A DNA stretch of 64,000 bases from Bacteroidota bacterium (GTDB lineage: Bacteria > Bacteroidota > Bacteroidia > NS11-12g > UBA9320): positions 1 through 64,000 of the forward strand of contig CANIKO010000019.1 of assembly GCA_947468275.1 (NCBI GenBank). The letters are read 5' to 3'. A program made the translations under genes and the position numbers. This document shows positions 46,109-54,918 of this stretch, in pieces; the stretch's first letter is position 1, and the number at the start of each line of letters is the position of its first letter. The notes beneath the pieces were generated by a model that was not told where the DNA came from, searched no databases, and saw only the letters and a program-made list of their open reading frames with translations.

Positions 46109-46660
46109 ATGAAAAACCTACTAAATTTACCTTCAAAAAGTGTCAATGGAAATTATCAAGCTATTGTTGAAATCCCTGCTGGAACCAATCGCAAAACAGA
46201 AATAAATAAAATAACAGGTAGTTTTGAAACAAGTTTAAGAAACGGTAATCCACGAATTATTGATTTTTTGGGCTACCCAGTAAATTATGGATTTGTCCCT
46301 AGTACCTTAATGACAAAAAGCAGGGGAGGAGATGGCGACCCAATTGATGCGTTGATTATTTGTGAAAGTTTGCCAATTGGAAGTATTGTTGAATTTATCC
46401 CGATAGCGTTATTGCGATTGAAAGATAGCGATGAATTGGATTCGAAAATAATTGGAGTACCTACCAATCCTAACTCTAGAACCATATGTGCAACCAATTT
46501 TAATGAATTAAAAACAATGTATCCTGCAATAATGGATATATTGGTGCAATGGTTTTTGAATTATGATAATAAAAATGATTTCACCGAATTTATAGGATGG
46601 GAGGATGAATTGAAGGCCTTGGAAGAAATTGAAACATGGAGGCAAAAGCTGTCTTATTAA
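46109..46660 (+). CDS. ppa: Inorganic pyrophosphatase (family I)
   Basis: A 183-residue soluble enzyme that splits pyrophosphate and so pulls biosynthetic reactions forward. The family I signature DGDPID has metal-binding Asp75, Asp77 and Asp80. YPVNYGFVP upstream and the IIGVPTNPN strand also fit. Helix 1 of the family is followed by an acidic W..WEDELKALEEIE C-terminal helix. Length is normal. A weak CATTTTTG box is seven bases upstream of the ATG. Divergent from the E2 gene. Confidence 0.93.
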   Translation: MKNLLNLPSKSVNGNYQAIVEIPAGTNRKTEINKITGSFETSLRNGNPRIIDFLGYPVNYGFVPSTLMTKSRGGDGDPIDALIICESLPIGSIVEFIPIALLRLKDSDELDSKIIGVPTNPNSRTICATNFNELKTMYPAIMDILVQWFLNYDNKNDFTEFIGWEDELKALEEIETWRQKLSY

Positions 46661-46743
46661 ATTTTGAAACAAAAAAATAAAATTGACAAATTCAGACATG
46701 GCAAATCCTTTAAAAATTCGCATTTTTGCATTGTAATTTTAAG

Positions 46744-47397
46744 TTGAGATATATAGTCTACAGTTGTTTGTTTTTCATTGTTAATGCGGTTTCGGCACAG
46801 GAAGGTCCGTTGCGAATAGCAAAGCTTAAATATGCCGGTGGGGGCGATTGGTATGCTGCCCGAACTGCACTTCCAAATTTAATTACATTTTGTAACCGTC
46901 AATTAGGAACTAGTATTGATGTGAATGATGCTGTTGTGGAACCATCTAGCAAGGAAATATTTAATTATCCTTATATTTTTATGACTGGTCATGGAACCTT
47001 TTTATTTAGCAATAATGAAGCCGATAATCTTCGCAATTACTTAATCGGTGGTGGTTTTTTGCACATTGATGATAACTATGGATTAGATCCTCACGTGCGA
47101 CCTCAGATGAAGAAAGTATTTCCAGAACTGGATTTTGTCGAATTACCTTTTAATCATCCAATATTTCATCAGAAATATGACTTTAGTAATGGTTTGCCAA
47201 AAATTCATGAGCATGACGGAAAACCTGCACAAGCTTTTGGATTATTATTTGAAGGAAGATTGGTCTGCCTTTATACATATGAATGTGATCTCGGTAATGG
47301 TTGGGAAGATTATGGGATTCATGGGGATGGTGAAGACAAGCGCCAACAAGCACTAAAAATGGGAGCTAATATTTTACAATACGTTTTCAGCCAATAA
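46744..47397 (+). CDS. DUF4159 exported protein
   Basis: About 217 residues with a signal peptide ending AVSAQ. No ATG precedes it. TTG codons at 46726 and 46744 are possible; I choose 46744 because CATTTTTGCA, a -7-like box, overlaps the first one. DUF4159 features are LRIAKLKYAGGGDWYA, YIFMTGHG, LRNYLIGGGFLHIDDNYG and GNGWEDYGIHGDGEDKR. The fold is related to class I glutamine-amidotransferase-like domains, but members are uncharacterised and usually found near MoxR/BatA-type clusters. Here it is followed by the lipid kinase gene after four bases. Confidence 0.85.
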   Translation: MRYIVYSCLFFIVNAVSAQEGPLRIAKLKYAGGGDWYAARTALPNLITFCNRQLGTSIDVNDAVVEPSSKEIFNYPYIFMTGHGTFLFSNNEADNLRNYLIGGGFLHIDDNYGLDPHVRPQMKKVFPELDFVELPFNHPIFHQKYDFSNGLPKIHEHDGKPAQAFGLLFEGRLVCLYTYECDLGNGWEDYGIHGDGEDKRQQALKMGANILQYVFSQ

Positions 47398-47401
47398 AAT
47401 A

Positions 47402-48283
47402 ATGCCTAGTACACGACGATTTTATTTTATTATTAACCCAATTTCGGGTGGCCGATCCAAAAAAGAAGCTGTTAAGTATATTAATGAAGTAATGAACGAA
47501 AACCAGTTGGAATTTGGTATAGGTTGGTGGGAAACAGGGGTAAAAGTAGCTGACTTGGTAAAAGATGGTATAGCCCTTGGATTTAATACTATGGTAGCAG
47601 TGGGTGGAGATGGAACTATTAATCAGGTGGCCAAAGAAATTGTAAATACAGATATAGCTTTAGGAATAATTCCATTTGGTTCGGGCAATGGATTTGCAAG
47701 GCATCTTGGGATAAAAGGTCACATCGATGATCAGATGCAAATACTGCTTAACGGACATATTAAAACTATTGATACAGGTACTTGTAATGGTCACTTTTTT
47801 TTAAATGTATCAGGCATTGGATTTGATGCCCATGTAAGTCATTTATTTGCTAATACGGAAGGAAGAGGAATTATAAATTATGCTAAAGTATCACTAAAAG
47901 AAGCGCGGTTATACCCTGAAGAAACTTACCAATTAATTATAGATGGTAAAGCATCGGAAGAAACCGTTTTTTTGATAAGTGTGGCCAATGGTTCCCAGTG
48001 GGGCAATGAATTTTATATAGCTCCTGATGCTGAACTTAATGATGGTCAATTAAGATGTTGCTTATTAAATAAACCTCCATTAATGGCCATTCCAGGCCTT
48101 ATAAAACGATTTTTAACCGGTGAAATAGCCGAGAGCAAATATTACAAGGATATTCCATTTCATAATATGAAAATAAAACGCCAAAAAGAAGGACCTGTTC
48201 ATTTGGACGGTGAACCCATTTGGCTCAAAGAGGAATTGGAATTTAAGGTGGTAAAGGATTCGTTGAAGGTTATTAGTTTTTAG
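47402..48283 (+). CDS. Diacylglycerol/lipid kinase-family protein (DagK/YegS type)
   Basis: A 293-residue cytoplasmic or membrane-peripheral kinase. N-terminal INPISGG motif, then [10 protein letters not shown] with the nucleotide-binding G68-G-D-G-T72, and [13 protein letters not shown]. The C-terminal beta-sandwich has DGQLRCCLL and ends with a DGEPIW segment, the usual substrate-side region. It phosphorylates diacylglycerol or another lipid with ATP. Its final 11 bases overlap the 3' end of the convergent ornithine aminotransferase gene. Confidence 0.92.
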   Translation: MPSTRRFYFIINPISGGRSKKEAVKYINEVMNENQLEFGIGWWETGVKVADLVKDGIALGFNTMVAVGGDGTINQVAKEIVNTDIALGIIPFGSGNGFARHLGIKGHIDDQMQILLNGHIKTIDTGTCNGHFFLNVSGIGFDAHVSHLFANTEGRGIINYAKVSLKEARLYPEETYQLIIDGKASEETVFLISVANGSQWGNEFYIAPDAELNDGQLRCCLLNKPPLMAIPGLIKRFLTGEIAESKYYKDIPFHNMKIKRQKEGPVHLDGEPIWLKEELEFKVVKDSLKVISF

Positions 48284-49514
48284 GGAATTGCATACCATAC
48301 TCCAAAATGGTCCTTTCAATAATATCAGCAGCCTCATTTATTTCAGCTTCGTTAATAATTAATGGAGGAGCAAAACGGATAATATGGTCGTGGGTTTGTT
48401 TGGCCAACAATCCATTGTCTTTCAAAGCAAGGCAAACATCTAAAGCTGTTTTATTATCACCAAAAGGTTTTATAACTGCAGCATTAAATAATCCTTTGCC
48501 ACGGATGGTTTCAATAATTGGAGATTTTATTTTATTTAATCTTGCCCTAAAAATTTCACCCATTTTGAATGAATTTTCTGAAAGATTTTCATCTTTAATA
48601 ACCTCTAAAGATGCTATGGCTACTTTGCATGCCAATGGATTTCCGCCAAAGGTAGAGCCATGTTGCCCAGGCTTAATAGTCATCATTATTTCATCATTAC
48701 ATAGCACGGCAGAAACTGGCATTACACCCCCGCCCAAGGCTTTGCCCAATATTAAAATATCCGGTTTTACATCTTCATAATCACAGGCCAATAATTTCCC
48801 GGTACGGCCCAATCCGGTTTGTATTTCATCGGCTATAAATAATACATTTTTAGATTTACATAAATCGTACGCTTTTTTTAGATACCCTTCATCCGGAATA
48901 ACCACACCGGCTTCACCTTGTATAGGTTCCACCATAAATCCTGCTACGTTTGGGTCTTCCAATGCTTTTTCCAAGGCTAGAATATCATTGTAAGGGATCA
49001 CTTCAAACCCAGGCATAAAAGGTCCGAAGTTATTATAACTGCTTGAGTCAGAAGATGAAGAAATTGCCGACAAGGTGCGACCCCAAAAATTACCTTCCAC
49101 AAAAAGTATTTTAGCCTTATTGGCTGGCACACCTTTTACTTCGTAAGCCCATTTACGGCAAAGTTTTAAGGCAGTTTCTCCACCTTCTACACCAGTATTC
49201 ATTGGCAAAACTTTGTCATACCCAAAATATGAAGTTATGAATTTTTCATATTCACCAAGAATATTATTATGAAAAGCTCTTGAAGTAAGAGTTAATTTAC
49301 GAGCCTGGTCGGTTAGTGTATTAATTATTTTTGGATGGCAATGACCTTGGTTAACTGCACTATAGGCCGAAAGAAAATCAAAGTATTTTTTACCATCAAT
49401 ATCCCATAGATAAATTCCGTGTCCACGCTCTATTATTACTGGAATTGGATGATAATTATGAGCTCCAAATTTGTCTTCAAGTTCTATTGCAGTTGGTTTT
49501 GCTTTTGCCATCAT
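48273..49514 (-). CDS. rocD: Ornithine-oxo-acid aminotransferase
   Basis: A 413-residue PLP enzyme of fold type I, class III. Residues [37 protein letters not shown] and PLP-binding Lys258 ([15 protein letters not shown]) are typical; Asp229 contacts the PLP ring. The close fit to ornithine aminotransferases (FGAHNYHP, N-terminal half) favours this over acetylornithine enzymes. It converts ornithine and 2-oxoglutarate to glutamate semialdehyde and glutamate. The start could be ATG 49514 or 49511; a TACCTTTG box five bases upstream implies an almost leaderless message. Confidence 0.93.
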   Translation of the reverse strand: MMAKAKPTAIELEDKFGAHNYHPIPVIIERGHGIYLWDIDGKKYFDFLSAYSAVNQGHCHPKIINTLTDQARKLTLTSRAFHNNILGEYEKFITSYFGYDKVLPMNTGVEGGETALKLCRKWAYEVKGVPANKAKILFVEGNFWGRTLSAISSSSDSSSYNNFGPFMPGFEVIPYNDILALEKALEDPNVAGFMVEPIQGEAGVVIPDEGYLKKAYDLCKSKNVLFIADEIQTGLGRTGKLLACDYEDVKPDILILGKALGGGVMPVSAVLCNDEIMMTIKPGQHGSTFGGNPLACKVAIASLEVIKDENLSENSFKMGEIFRARLNKIKSPIIETIRGKGLFNAAVIKPFGDNKTALDVCLALKDNGLLAKQTHDHIIRFAPPLIINEAEINEAADIIERTILEYGMQFPKN

Positions 49515-49518
49515 AACA

Positions 49519-49526
49519 CAAAGGTA
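49519..49526 (-). promoter_or_regulatory. -7 box (TACCTTTG) of the ornithine aminotransferase gene
   Basis: The minus strand has TACCTTTG, a perfect -7 box that ends five bases before the ATG at 49514. No TTG at the ideal upstream distance. Confidence 0.5.
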
Positions 49527-49675
49527 AGTTAATCCTTTCGAAATGCCTTTTCAATTTAGAGTAACTATGGTTTAAATCATGGCAATCTCATCTAGTAAAA
49601 ATCTTGAAATAGATATTCAATTCGTATGAATGATTATTTTAGTAATTTTGTTAAATCACAAATAGGACCAATATA

Positions 49676-52597
49676 TTGCCTCTTTTATTTCTCTTGTTGT
49701 TCAGTATTTGTGTAAAAGCAAAAAATGAAAAGCAAAAGGTTATTAAATCCTTTAATTTTAAATTGTACTATACTGTAGGGGGCGAAAAAATTGCGAAGCA
49801 ATTAATAAACGAGGCTGAAAATAGTTTAGAATCTATTGAGAATTTTTTAGGAACTAGGTTGGTGGAACAAATTGATATTTTACTTTCCGAAACACCAGTT
49901 GCCGAGGAAATAAAAATGCCTCAGCGCAATGGTAACATAATTCTAGATAACTCTTCCATCTATCTTTATTACTGTGGAAATACCAAAACTTTAACGTTAA
50001 AACTTAAAGAACGATTGGCTGAAATATTGATAAATGGAATGCTGTATGGCAATAATGTAAGGGATCGTCTGAAAAATAATCGTGAAATAAATGTACCTGA
50101 TTGGTATGTTTCGGGTTTGGCAAAATATGTATCTGGCGATATTGAACCTAACACTAGTTGGATGGCTGATTATTATGAAGGTAAATTGAAACTAAATCTT
50201 AATTTGACCGATAAAAATGAACTAGCCGAATTTGGACATGCCGTATTTATTTATATAAATGATTCTTTCGGGATTAATAAATTGAGGCAGATATTATTTT
50301 ACACAAAAATATCCGGAAAAACGGATTATGCATTTCAATATGTTTTAAATAAAAGCCTAAATTGGGTTATTGCCGATTGGTTTAAATTAGAAAAGGAAAA
50401 GTATTTAAAGGAAAGTAATAAACGACTGCCCAACGATCCTGAACTTATTTCCAATAAACTGAAGACTTCTGATTTAATTGATATTAAATTTTCGAAAGAT
50501 GGAAATAAACTCAATTTTTTGATACGAACCTTTAATGGCATTGAATTATGGAGCTATGATATTATTAGCCATAAATCTGTGAAAATATTTAAAGCTATTA
50601 CAGTAAATAAAAAAGCGCTTTGGACTTTCGAGCAATTTGGTAACAAGTATATAATTACGAAAAGCAATGGTTTGCAAAGTATTTTGATGGTGGTAGAAAA
50701 TGGTAAAATGGAAAGAAAATTAAATTTGGACTTTAATTATATTTTATCCGTCAAGGCTCATCCGGATTCAGGTTTAGCCATTTTGGTTCAAACCAATTAT
50801 CGAGTTGATATTTTTCAGTTAAAATTAAATGAATATCCTCAATTAGTTAATTTAACTGATAATTTTCTTGAGGAAACCGATTTTACATTTGCAAAAAATG
50901 GGAATCTTATTATTTCATTTACAGATAAAAAAAAATTTAGAATTCAAAATATAAAGCTCGGACAGAACCTTTATAATTCTATAAACCCAATTTACAAACT
51001 GAACTCCTATAAAAAAAATTATTTGTCATTTATTCAATCTGGAAGTGATAAAAATACTGGAATTATTTTAAATATGGAAGATACTAGCCAAACGTATCAG
51101 GTAACTAATTATACCCGTTCTGTGCTTCATTATGATTATAATTTGGCAACAAATAAGGTAATGGAAGGGTTGAAATATGGCAAGATAAATTATATAGTAA
51201 TTTCTGAAGCGTCAATTGATAGCATATTAAATAAGAACTCTGATACTTCCAAAAGTATAAAAATTATACCTCGAAAATCTGAAATAGATACTAACGAGAC
51301 AATCGTGTTTTCTTATAAATTTATTACGGGTTTTGAATATCTTAATAAGAAGCCTTTAAGTGTTAATTTACAGGTAATTAAAGAAAATAAAACGCAACCA
51401 AAAGTGAAGGAATATTCGGCTCCAAAATATGAATTTAAACCAAGTGTCATAAGATTTGGATATACAAACTCTCAATTTAATTCGCCATTTTTTGCGGGGT
51501 TTTTTCCAATTGGAGCTGGGCTTAATAATGGAGCCAATATTATTGCCGGTTGTAAAATATTGGATGTTTTTAAAAAGTATTCTGTAGCTGCTAATATAAG
51601 GCAACCACTAAATGGAAAAGGAACAGATTTTGATTTTTTAATTAAGGCAAATAGTACACGAATATCTTATGGCATTTTTATGTTCAATTCTATCTACCAA
51701 AAAGAACTTTATAATCAGGCCCAAAAAAATATATCAAAAGAAATGAAATTTTTTATAAAAGTAAATTGGCATCCTCAATTTACTACCACCACTCATATAG
51801 GTTATAGAGCAGATATATTATTACCTTTATCAATAAGTGCCGAAAATTTAAACAGGGATATTACCAAATTACTCCAACCCTTTATACAAAGCTCATTTAA
51901 TGGTATGGTTTGGAATAAATCAAACCTTAATTATTCTCAAAATATTTCTACAGGTTTTAGCTTTTTAGTTTTCAAACCATTTAATAAAACGGGGGTAAAT
52001 ACGAACCTATATTTCAATTTGAAATTTGATCAAACTTTTTTTAGAATCTTTCGTTTAAGCACGCGATTTAACTTATATAGTTCGGTTGGCCAACAAAAAA
52101 CAGTTTGGTTGATGGGAGGAGTTTCTAATTGGCTGAGACCTGTATTGGCTAATGCATCGGTTTATAATACAAATAAAATAGGTTTGTATTCATCTATGGA
52201 TGATTTTGCAGGACTGCCTTATAATTATAAAGCAGGTACATCGGCTGGAATTGCTAAAATGATTCTTTCAATACCTCTAAATCCTTTAATTTCCCAGCAA
52301 AATTTCAATCAGAATTTCTTTAAATATTTAACAATTCGATCGTATGCTAATATCGGTACAGCATGGTTTGGGCAAAATCCATTTTCAGTAACCAATCCTG
52401 AAAACAAAGATGTAATTGAAACTGGCAGTATGACCATTACAAATTATGTCGCCAAAAATCCATTAGTTTGGAGTTGGGGGGCAGGAGCCAATTCTGTATT
52501 GTTCGGGTATGAAATAGGTTTTGATTATGCCATAGGATACAATGAGCGGGGACGAATCGGCAAGTTTAGTTATTTAACAGTAGGGAAAGAATTTTAA
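49676..52597 (+). CDS. Large exported protein: peptidase-like, propeller and barrel parts, function unknown
   Basis: A 973-residue protein. No ATG fits the start; TTG at 49676 opens a hydrophobic signal peptide (FLLLFSICVKAK). Residues 25-240 resemble gluzincin-type peptidase-MA domains in pattern (VPDWYVSGLAKYVSG) but I see no HExxH, so it is probably not a peptidase. Residues 255-540 form repeated four-strand blades like a TolB-type propeller (DIKFSKDGNKLNFLIR). Residues 600-973 alternate aromatic and polar residues and end YLTVGKEF, like an outer-membrane barrel. It stands alone. I do not recognise a named family. Confidence 0.78.
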   Translation: MPLLFLLLFSICVKAKNEKQKVIKSFNFKLYYTVGGEKIAKQLINEAENSLESIENFLGTRLVEQIDILLSETPVAEEIKMPQRNGNIILDNSSIYLYYCGNTKTLTLKLKERLAEILINGMLYGNNVRDRLKNNREINVPDWYVSGLAKYVSGDIEPNTSWMADYYEGKLKLNLNLTDKNELAEFGHAVFIYINDSFGINKLRQILFYTKISGKTDYAFQYVLNKSLNWVIADWFKLEKEKYLKESNKRLPNDPELISNKLKTSDLIDIKFSKDGNKLNFLIRTFNGIELWSYDIISHKSVKIFKAITVNKKALWTFEQFGNKYIITKSNGLQSILMVVENGKMERKLNLDFNYILSVKAHPDSGLAILVQTNYRVDIFQLKLNEYPQLVNLTDNFLEETDFTFAKNGNLIISFTDKKKFRIQNIKLGQNLYNSINPIYKLNSYKKNYLSFIQSGSDKNTGIILNMEDTSQTYQVTNYTRSVLHYDYNLATNKVMEGLKYGKINYIVISEASIDSILNKNSDTSKSIKIIPRKSEIDTNETIVFSYKFITGFEYLNKKPLSVNLQVIKENKTQPKVKEYSAPKYEFKPSVIRFGYTNSQFNSPFFAGFFPIGAGLNNGANIIAGCKILDVFKKYSVAANIRQPLNGKGTDFDFLIKANSTRISYGIFMFNSIYQKELYNQAQKNISKEMKFFIKVNWHPQFTTTTHIGYRADILLPLSISAENLNRDITKLLQPFIQSSFNGMVWNKSNLNYSQNISTGFSFLVFKPFNKTGVNTNLYFNLKFDQTFFRIFRLSTRFNLYSSVGQQKTVWLMGGVSNWLRPVLANASVYNTNKIGLYSSMDDFAGLPYNYKAGTSAGIAKMILSIPLNPLISQQNFNQNFFKYLTIRSYANIGTAWFGQNPFSVTNPENKDVIETGSMTITNYVAKNPLVWSWGAGANSVLFGYEIGFDYAIGYNERGRIGKFSYLTVGKEF

Positions 52598-52664
52598 AGG
52601 TTAATTTAGAAACGCTAAAGTTTAAAATATGACCAAATCCTAACCTTTCTAATTTAACCTTTAA
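52594..52664 (+). terminator. Imperfect 19-bp inverted repeat after the large exported protein
   Basis: Arms 52594-52612 (ttaaaggttaatttagaaa) and 52646-52664 are reverse complements but for one base, with a 33-base spacer. The left arm contains the TAA stop of the upstream gene. The right half also contains three copies of taaccttt. Probably a weak terminator; it could also be a relic of repeat expansion. Confidence 0.4.
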
Positions 52665-52673
52665 CCTTTTAAG

Positions 52674-52681
52674 TATTTTTG
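52674..52681 (+). promoter_or_regulatory. -7 box (TATTTTTG) of ftcD
   Basis: TATTTTTGCA, a perfect -7 box, eight bases before the ATG at 52690. The -33 region shows only TTT near the right place. Confidence 0.45.
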
Positions 52682-52689
52682 CACCCATT

Positions 52690-54381
52690 ATGTCAAATCT
52701 TCCGATTATTGAGTGTGTGCCTAATTTTAGTGAAGGCTGCGATTTACAAATTATAAAACAAATTACAGATATTATTGAATCTGTGGATGGGATTACTTTA
52801 TTGGATGTGGATCCAGGAAAGGCTACCAATAGAACAGTTGTAACGTTTGTTGGGCATCCTGATGCAGTTATAGAAGCTGCATATCATGCTATAGTAAAAG
52901 CAGGTGAATTAATAGATATGCGACAGCATAAAGGAGAGCATCCTCGAATGGGAGCAACGGATGTATGTCCTCTGGTGCCTATAAGTGGAATTAGCATGGA
53001 AGAAACGGCTAAATATGCTAAAAAATTGGCTGAGCGGGTGGGGAAGGAAACAGATATTCCTGTATATTTATATGGTTACGCGCAACCCAACATCAATAGA
53101 AATGATTTATCAATTATTAGGGCAGGAGAATATGAAGGCTTTCCTGAAAAGATAAAACAACCCGAATGGAAACCTGACTTTGGGCCTTTGGTTTTTAATA
53201 CTAAAAAAGGTGCAACAGTAATAGGAGCAAGAGATTTTTTGGTAGCTTATAACATTAATCTAAACACTAAAAGCACTCGGATTGCCAATCGGATCGCATT
53301 TGATGTAAGAGAAGCCGGACGAGTTAAACGCATTGGAAATCCAATCTCGGGCGAAATTGCTCTGGATGAAAATGGCGAACCCATTCGTACCCCTGGGAAA
53401 TGTAAAGAGGTTAAGGCTATTGGTTGGTATATTGAAGAATATGGCGTAGCTCAAATTTCGGCCAATCTTACCAATTATAATATCACGCCGGTTCATGTTT
53501 TTTTTGATGAAGTAAATGAAAGTGCATTGTCACGCGGAGTGAGAGTTACCGGAAGTGAATTGGTGGGACTCATTCCATTAAAAGCAATGTTGGAAGCTGG
53601 TAAATATTATTTAGCAAAACAAGAACGAAGTGCTGGTGTCTCTGAAAAGGAATTGATAGAGATTGCTATCAATTCATTAGGTTTAGATGAATTGGCTCCG
53701 TTTGACCCCAATAAAAAAATAATAGAATATCAAATGCATGGAAAGACTAAAAATCTGATTGACATGACTTGTAGCGACTTTGCCGATATTACAGCAAGCG
53801 AAAGCACTGCTCCGGGCGGTGGTTCAATTGCAGCTTATACAGGAGCTTTGGGAGCTGCTTTGGCTACAATGGTTGCAAATGTTAGTGCTAATAAAAAAGG
53901 CTGGGAAGAACGCTGGGAATATTTTAGTAATGTCGCTGAAAAAGGTCAAGCATTAAAGGTGGAATTACTTAGATTGGTGGATGAAGACACCAATGCCTTT
54001 GCCGGAATTATGGAAGCCTTTAAATTACCCAAAACCAATGCGGAAGAAATAACACTTCGCAAAACCGCCATTGAGAGTGCTTCTTTGTATGCTACGCAAA
54101 TTCCATTGTTAACCATGAAAGTCGCCCATAAGATTTTAGAAATTGCTAAAGAAATGATTGAAAATGGCAATCAAAATACTTTATCCGATGGGGCAGCCGG
54201 AGTATTGTGTAACAAAACCGCCGTTCAAGCTGCTTATTACAACGTGATAATTAATGCCAAAGGTTTAACAAACCAAAGTTTGGCGATACAATTGGCGAAT
54301 GAAGCTAAAGCCTTATTGGATAAAAATCATTTGGAGGCGGAAGAGTTATTGCGAAAAGTGGAGTCTGGGATTGGGTTTTGA
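52690..54381 (+). CDS. ftcD: Bifunctional glutamate formimidoyltransferase / formimidoyl-THF cyclodeaminase
   Basis: A 563-residue fusion enzyme of histidine degradation. Residues 1-300 are the formimidoyltransferase (ECVPNFSEG, KGEHPRMGATDVCP with catalytic His84), which moves the formimino group of formiminoglutamate to tetrahydrofolate. The C-terminal 210 residues are the cyclodeaminase (FADITASESTAPGGGSIAAY), which releases ammonia and makes methenyl-THF. The fusion order is the same as in animals and other Bacteroidota. Other hut genes are not in the window. It is preceded by a good -7 box and starts at the usual Met-Ser. Confidence 0.95.
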   Translation: MSNLPIIECVPNFSEGCDLQIIKQITDIIESVDGITLLDVDPGKATNRTVVTFVGHPDAVIEAAYHAIVKAGELIDMRQHKGEHPRMGATDVCPLVPISGISMEETAKYAKKLAERVGKETDIPVYLYGYAQPNINRNDLSIIRAGEYEGFPEKIKQPEWKPDFGPLVFNTKKGATVIGARDFLVAYNINLNTKSTRIANRIAFDVREAGRVKRIGNPISGEIALDENGEPIRTPGKCKEVKAIGWYIEEYGVAQISANLTNYNITPVHVFFDEVNESALSRGVRVTGSELVGLIPLKAMLEAGKYYLAKQERSAGVSEKELIEIAINSLGLDELAPFDPNKKIIEYQMHGKTKNLIDMTCSDFADITASESTAPGGGSIAAYTGALGAALATMVANVSANKKGWEERWEYFSNVAEKGQALKVELLRLVDEDTNAFAGIMEAFKLPKTNAEEITLRKTAIESASLYATQIPLLTMKVAHKILEIAKEMIENGNQNTLSDGAAGVLCNKTAVQAAYYNVIINAKGLTNQSLAIQLANEAKALLDKNHLEAEELLRKVESGIGF

Positions 54382-54599
54382 CGATAAATAATAAGTATTT
54401 ATACTTTTTGAATTATTTTTCATTTAATACTTAAAATCTTTTTTGGTTTCTTTTTTTCTTTTGCCCCTTAATTATTTTGCCATAAAATATCTTCTACTTT
54501 AGTTAAATCATAGATATTCATAGATGAATATTTGGGTTAACCTAGTATTACTCTAAGTTTAAACTGATGGTAATAGCAGGCAATGCGATTTTTCGAGCC

Positions 54600-54607
54600 T
54601 ATATTTG
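54600..54607 (+). promoter_or_regulatory. -7 box (TATATTTG) before the PhnA-like gene
   Basis: TATATTTGCA, a perfect -7 box, 14 bases before the ATG at 54622. It lies inside the longer reading frame that starts at 54583, which argues for the shorter start. No -33 match. Confidence 0.45.
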
Positions 54608-54621
54608 CAGCAATAAATAAA

Positions 54622-54804
54622 ATGGAAACAAAAGAGACCAATGACGAAATTCTGTATGACGGGGATTCAGTAATTTTAAGTCAATGTCTTAAAATTAAAG
54701 TTTCACCAACAGCATTTAAAAGAGGAGCACTAGTGATAAAAACTTGGATTATAGATCATAGCGTTGGATTAAAAAACAAAGCCATGGCCAGCAAATGGAG
54801 CTGA
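54622..54804 (+). CDS. PhnA/YjdM C-terminal-domain protein, apparently frameshifted
   Basis: Open from an ATG at 54622 for 60 codons. The segment ILYDGDSVILSQCLKIK...FKRGALV matches the C-terminal domain of PhnA/YjdM proteins (DGD.V.LIKDLKVKG....KRGT.V). The frame then departs from the family after the A6 run at 54771-54776 and stops at 54804. If one A is added there, the frame reads on through GQQMELKAMCPKKIF to a TAA at 54834-54836, which restores the family end. So the gene is either a pseudogene, a sequencing error or, less likely, a slippage site. It lacks the zinc-ribbon N-terminus of full YjdM. Function of the family is not settled. Confidence 0.6.
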   Translation: METKETNDEILYDGDSVILSQCLKIKVSPTAFKRGALVIKTWIIDHSVGLKNKAMASKWS

Positions 54805-54918
54805 AAGCTATGTGTCCTAAAAAGATATTTGACTAAGTATTTAGGATCAACCCTCTTAAATAAAATACTAAATATCTTACATATTAAATCTAAAAATTTA
54901 ACAACCTATATTTAAATA

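Noticed and set aside
48307-48780. 157-codon frame antisense to the ornithine aminotransferase gene
   Set aside because: It is a mirror of a strongly conserved gene, has Ser/Ile/Pro-rich shadow composition and no start context.
54514-54531. Small palindrome atattca-taga-tgaatat upstream of the PhnA-like gene
   Set aside because: Seven-base AT-rich palindromes are expected by chance in this composition; no promoter lies at a fitting distance.
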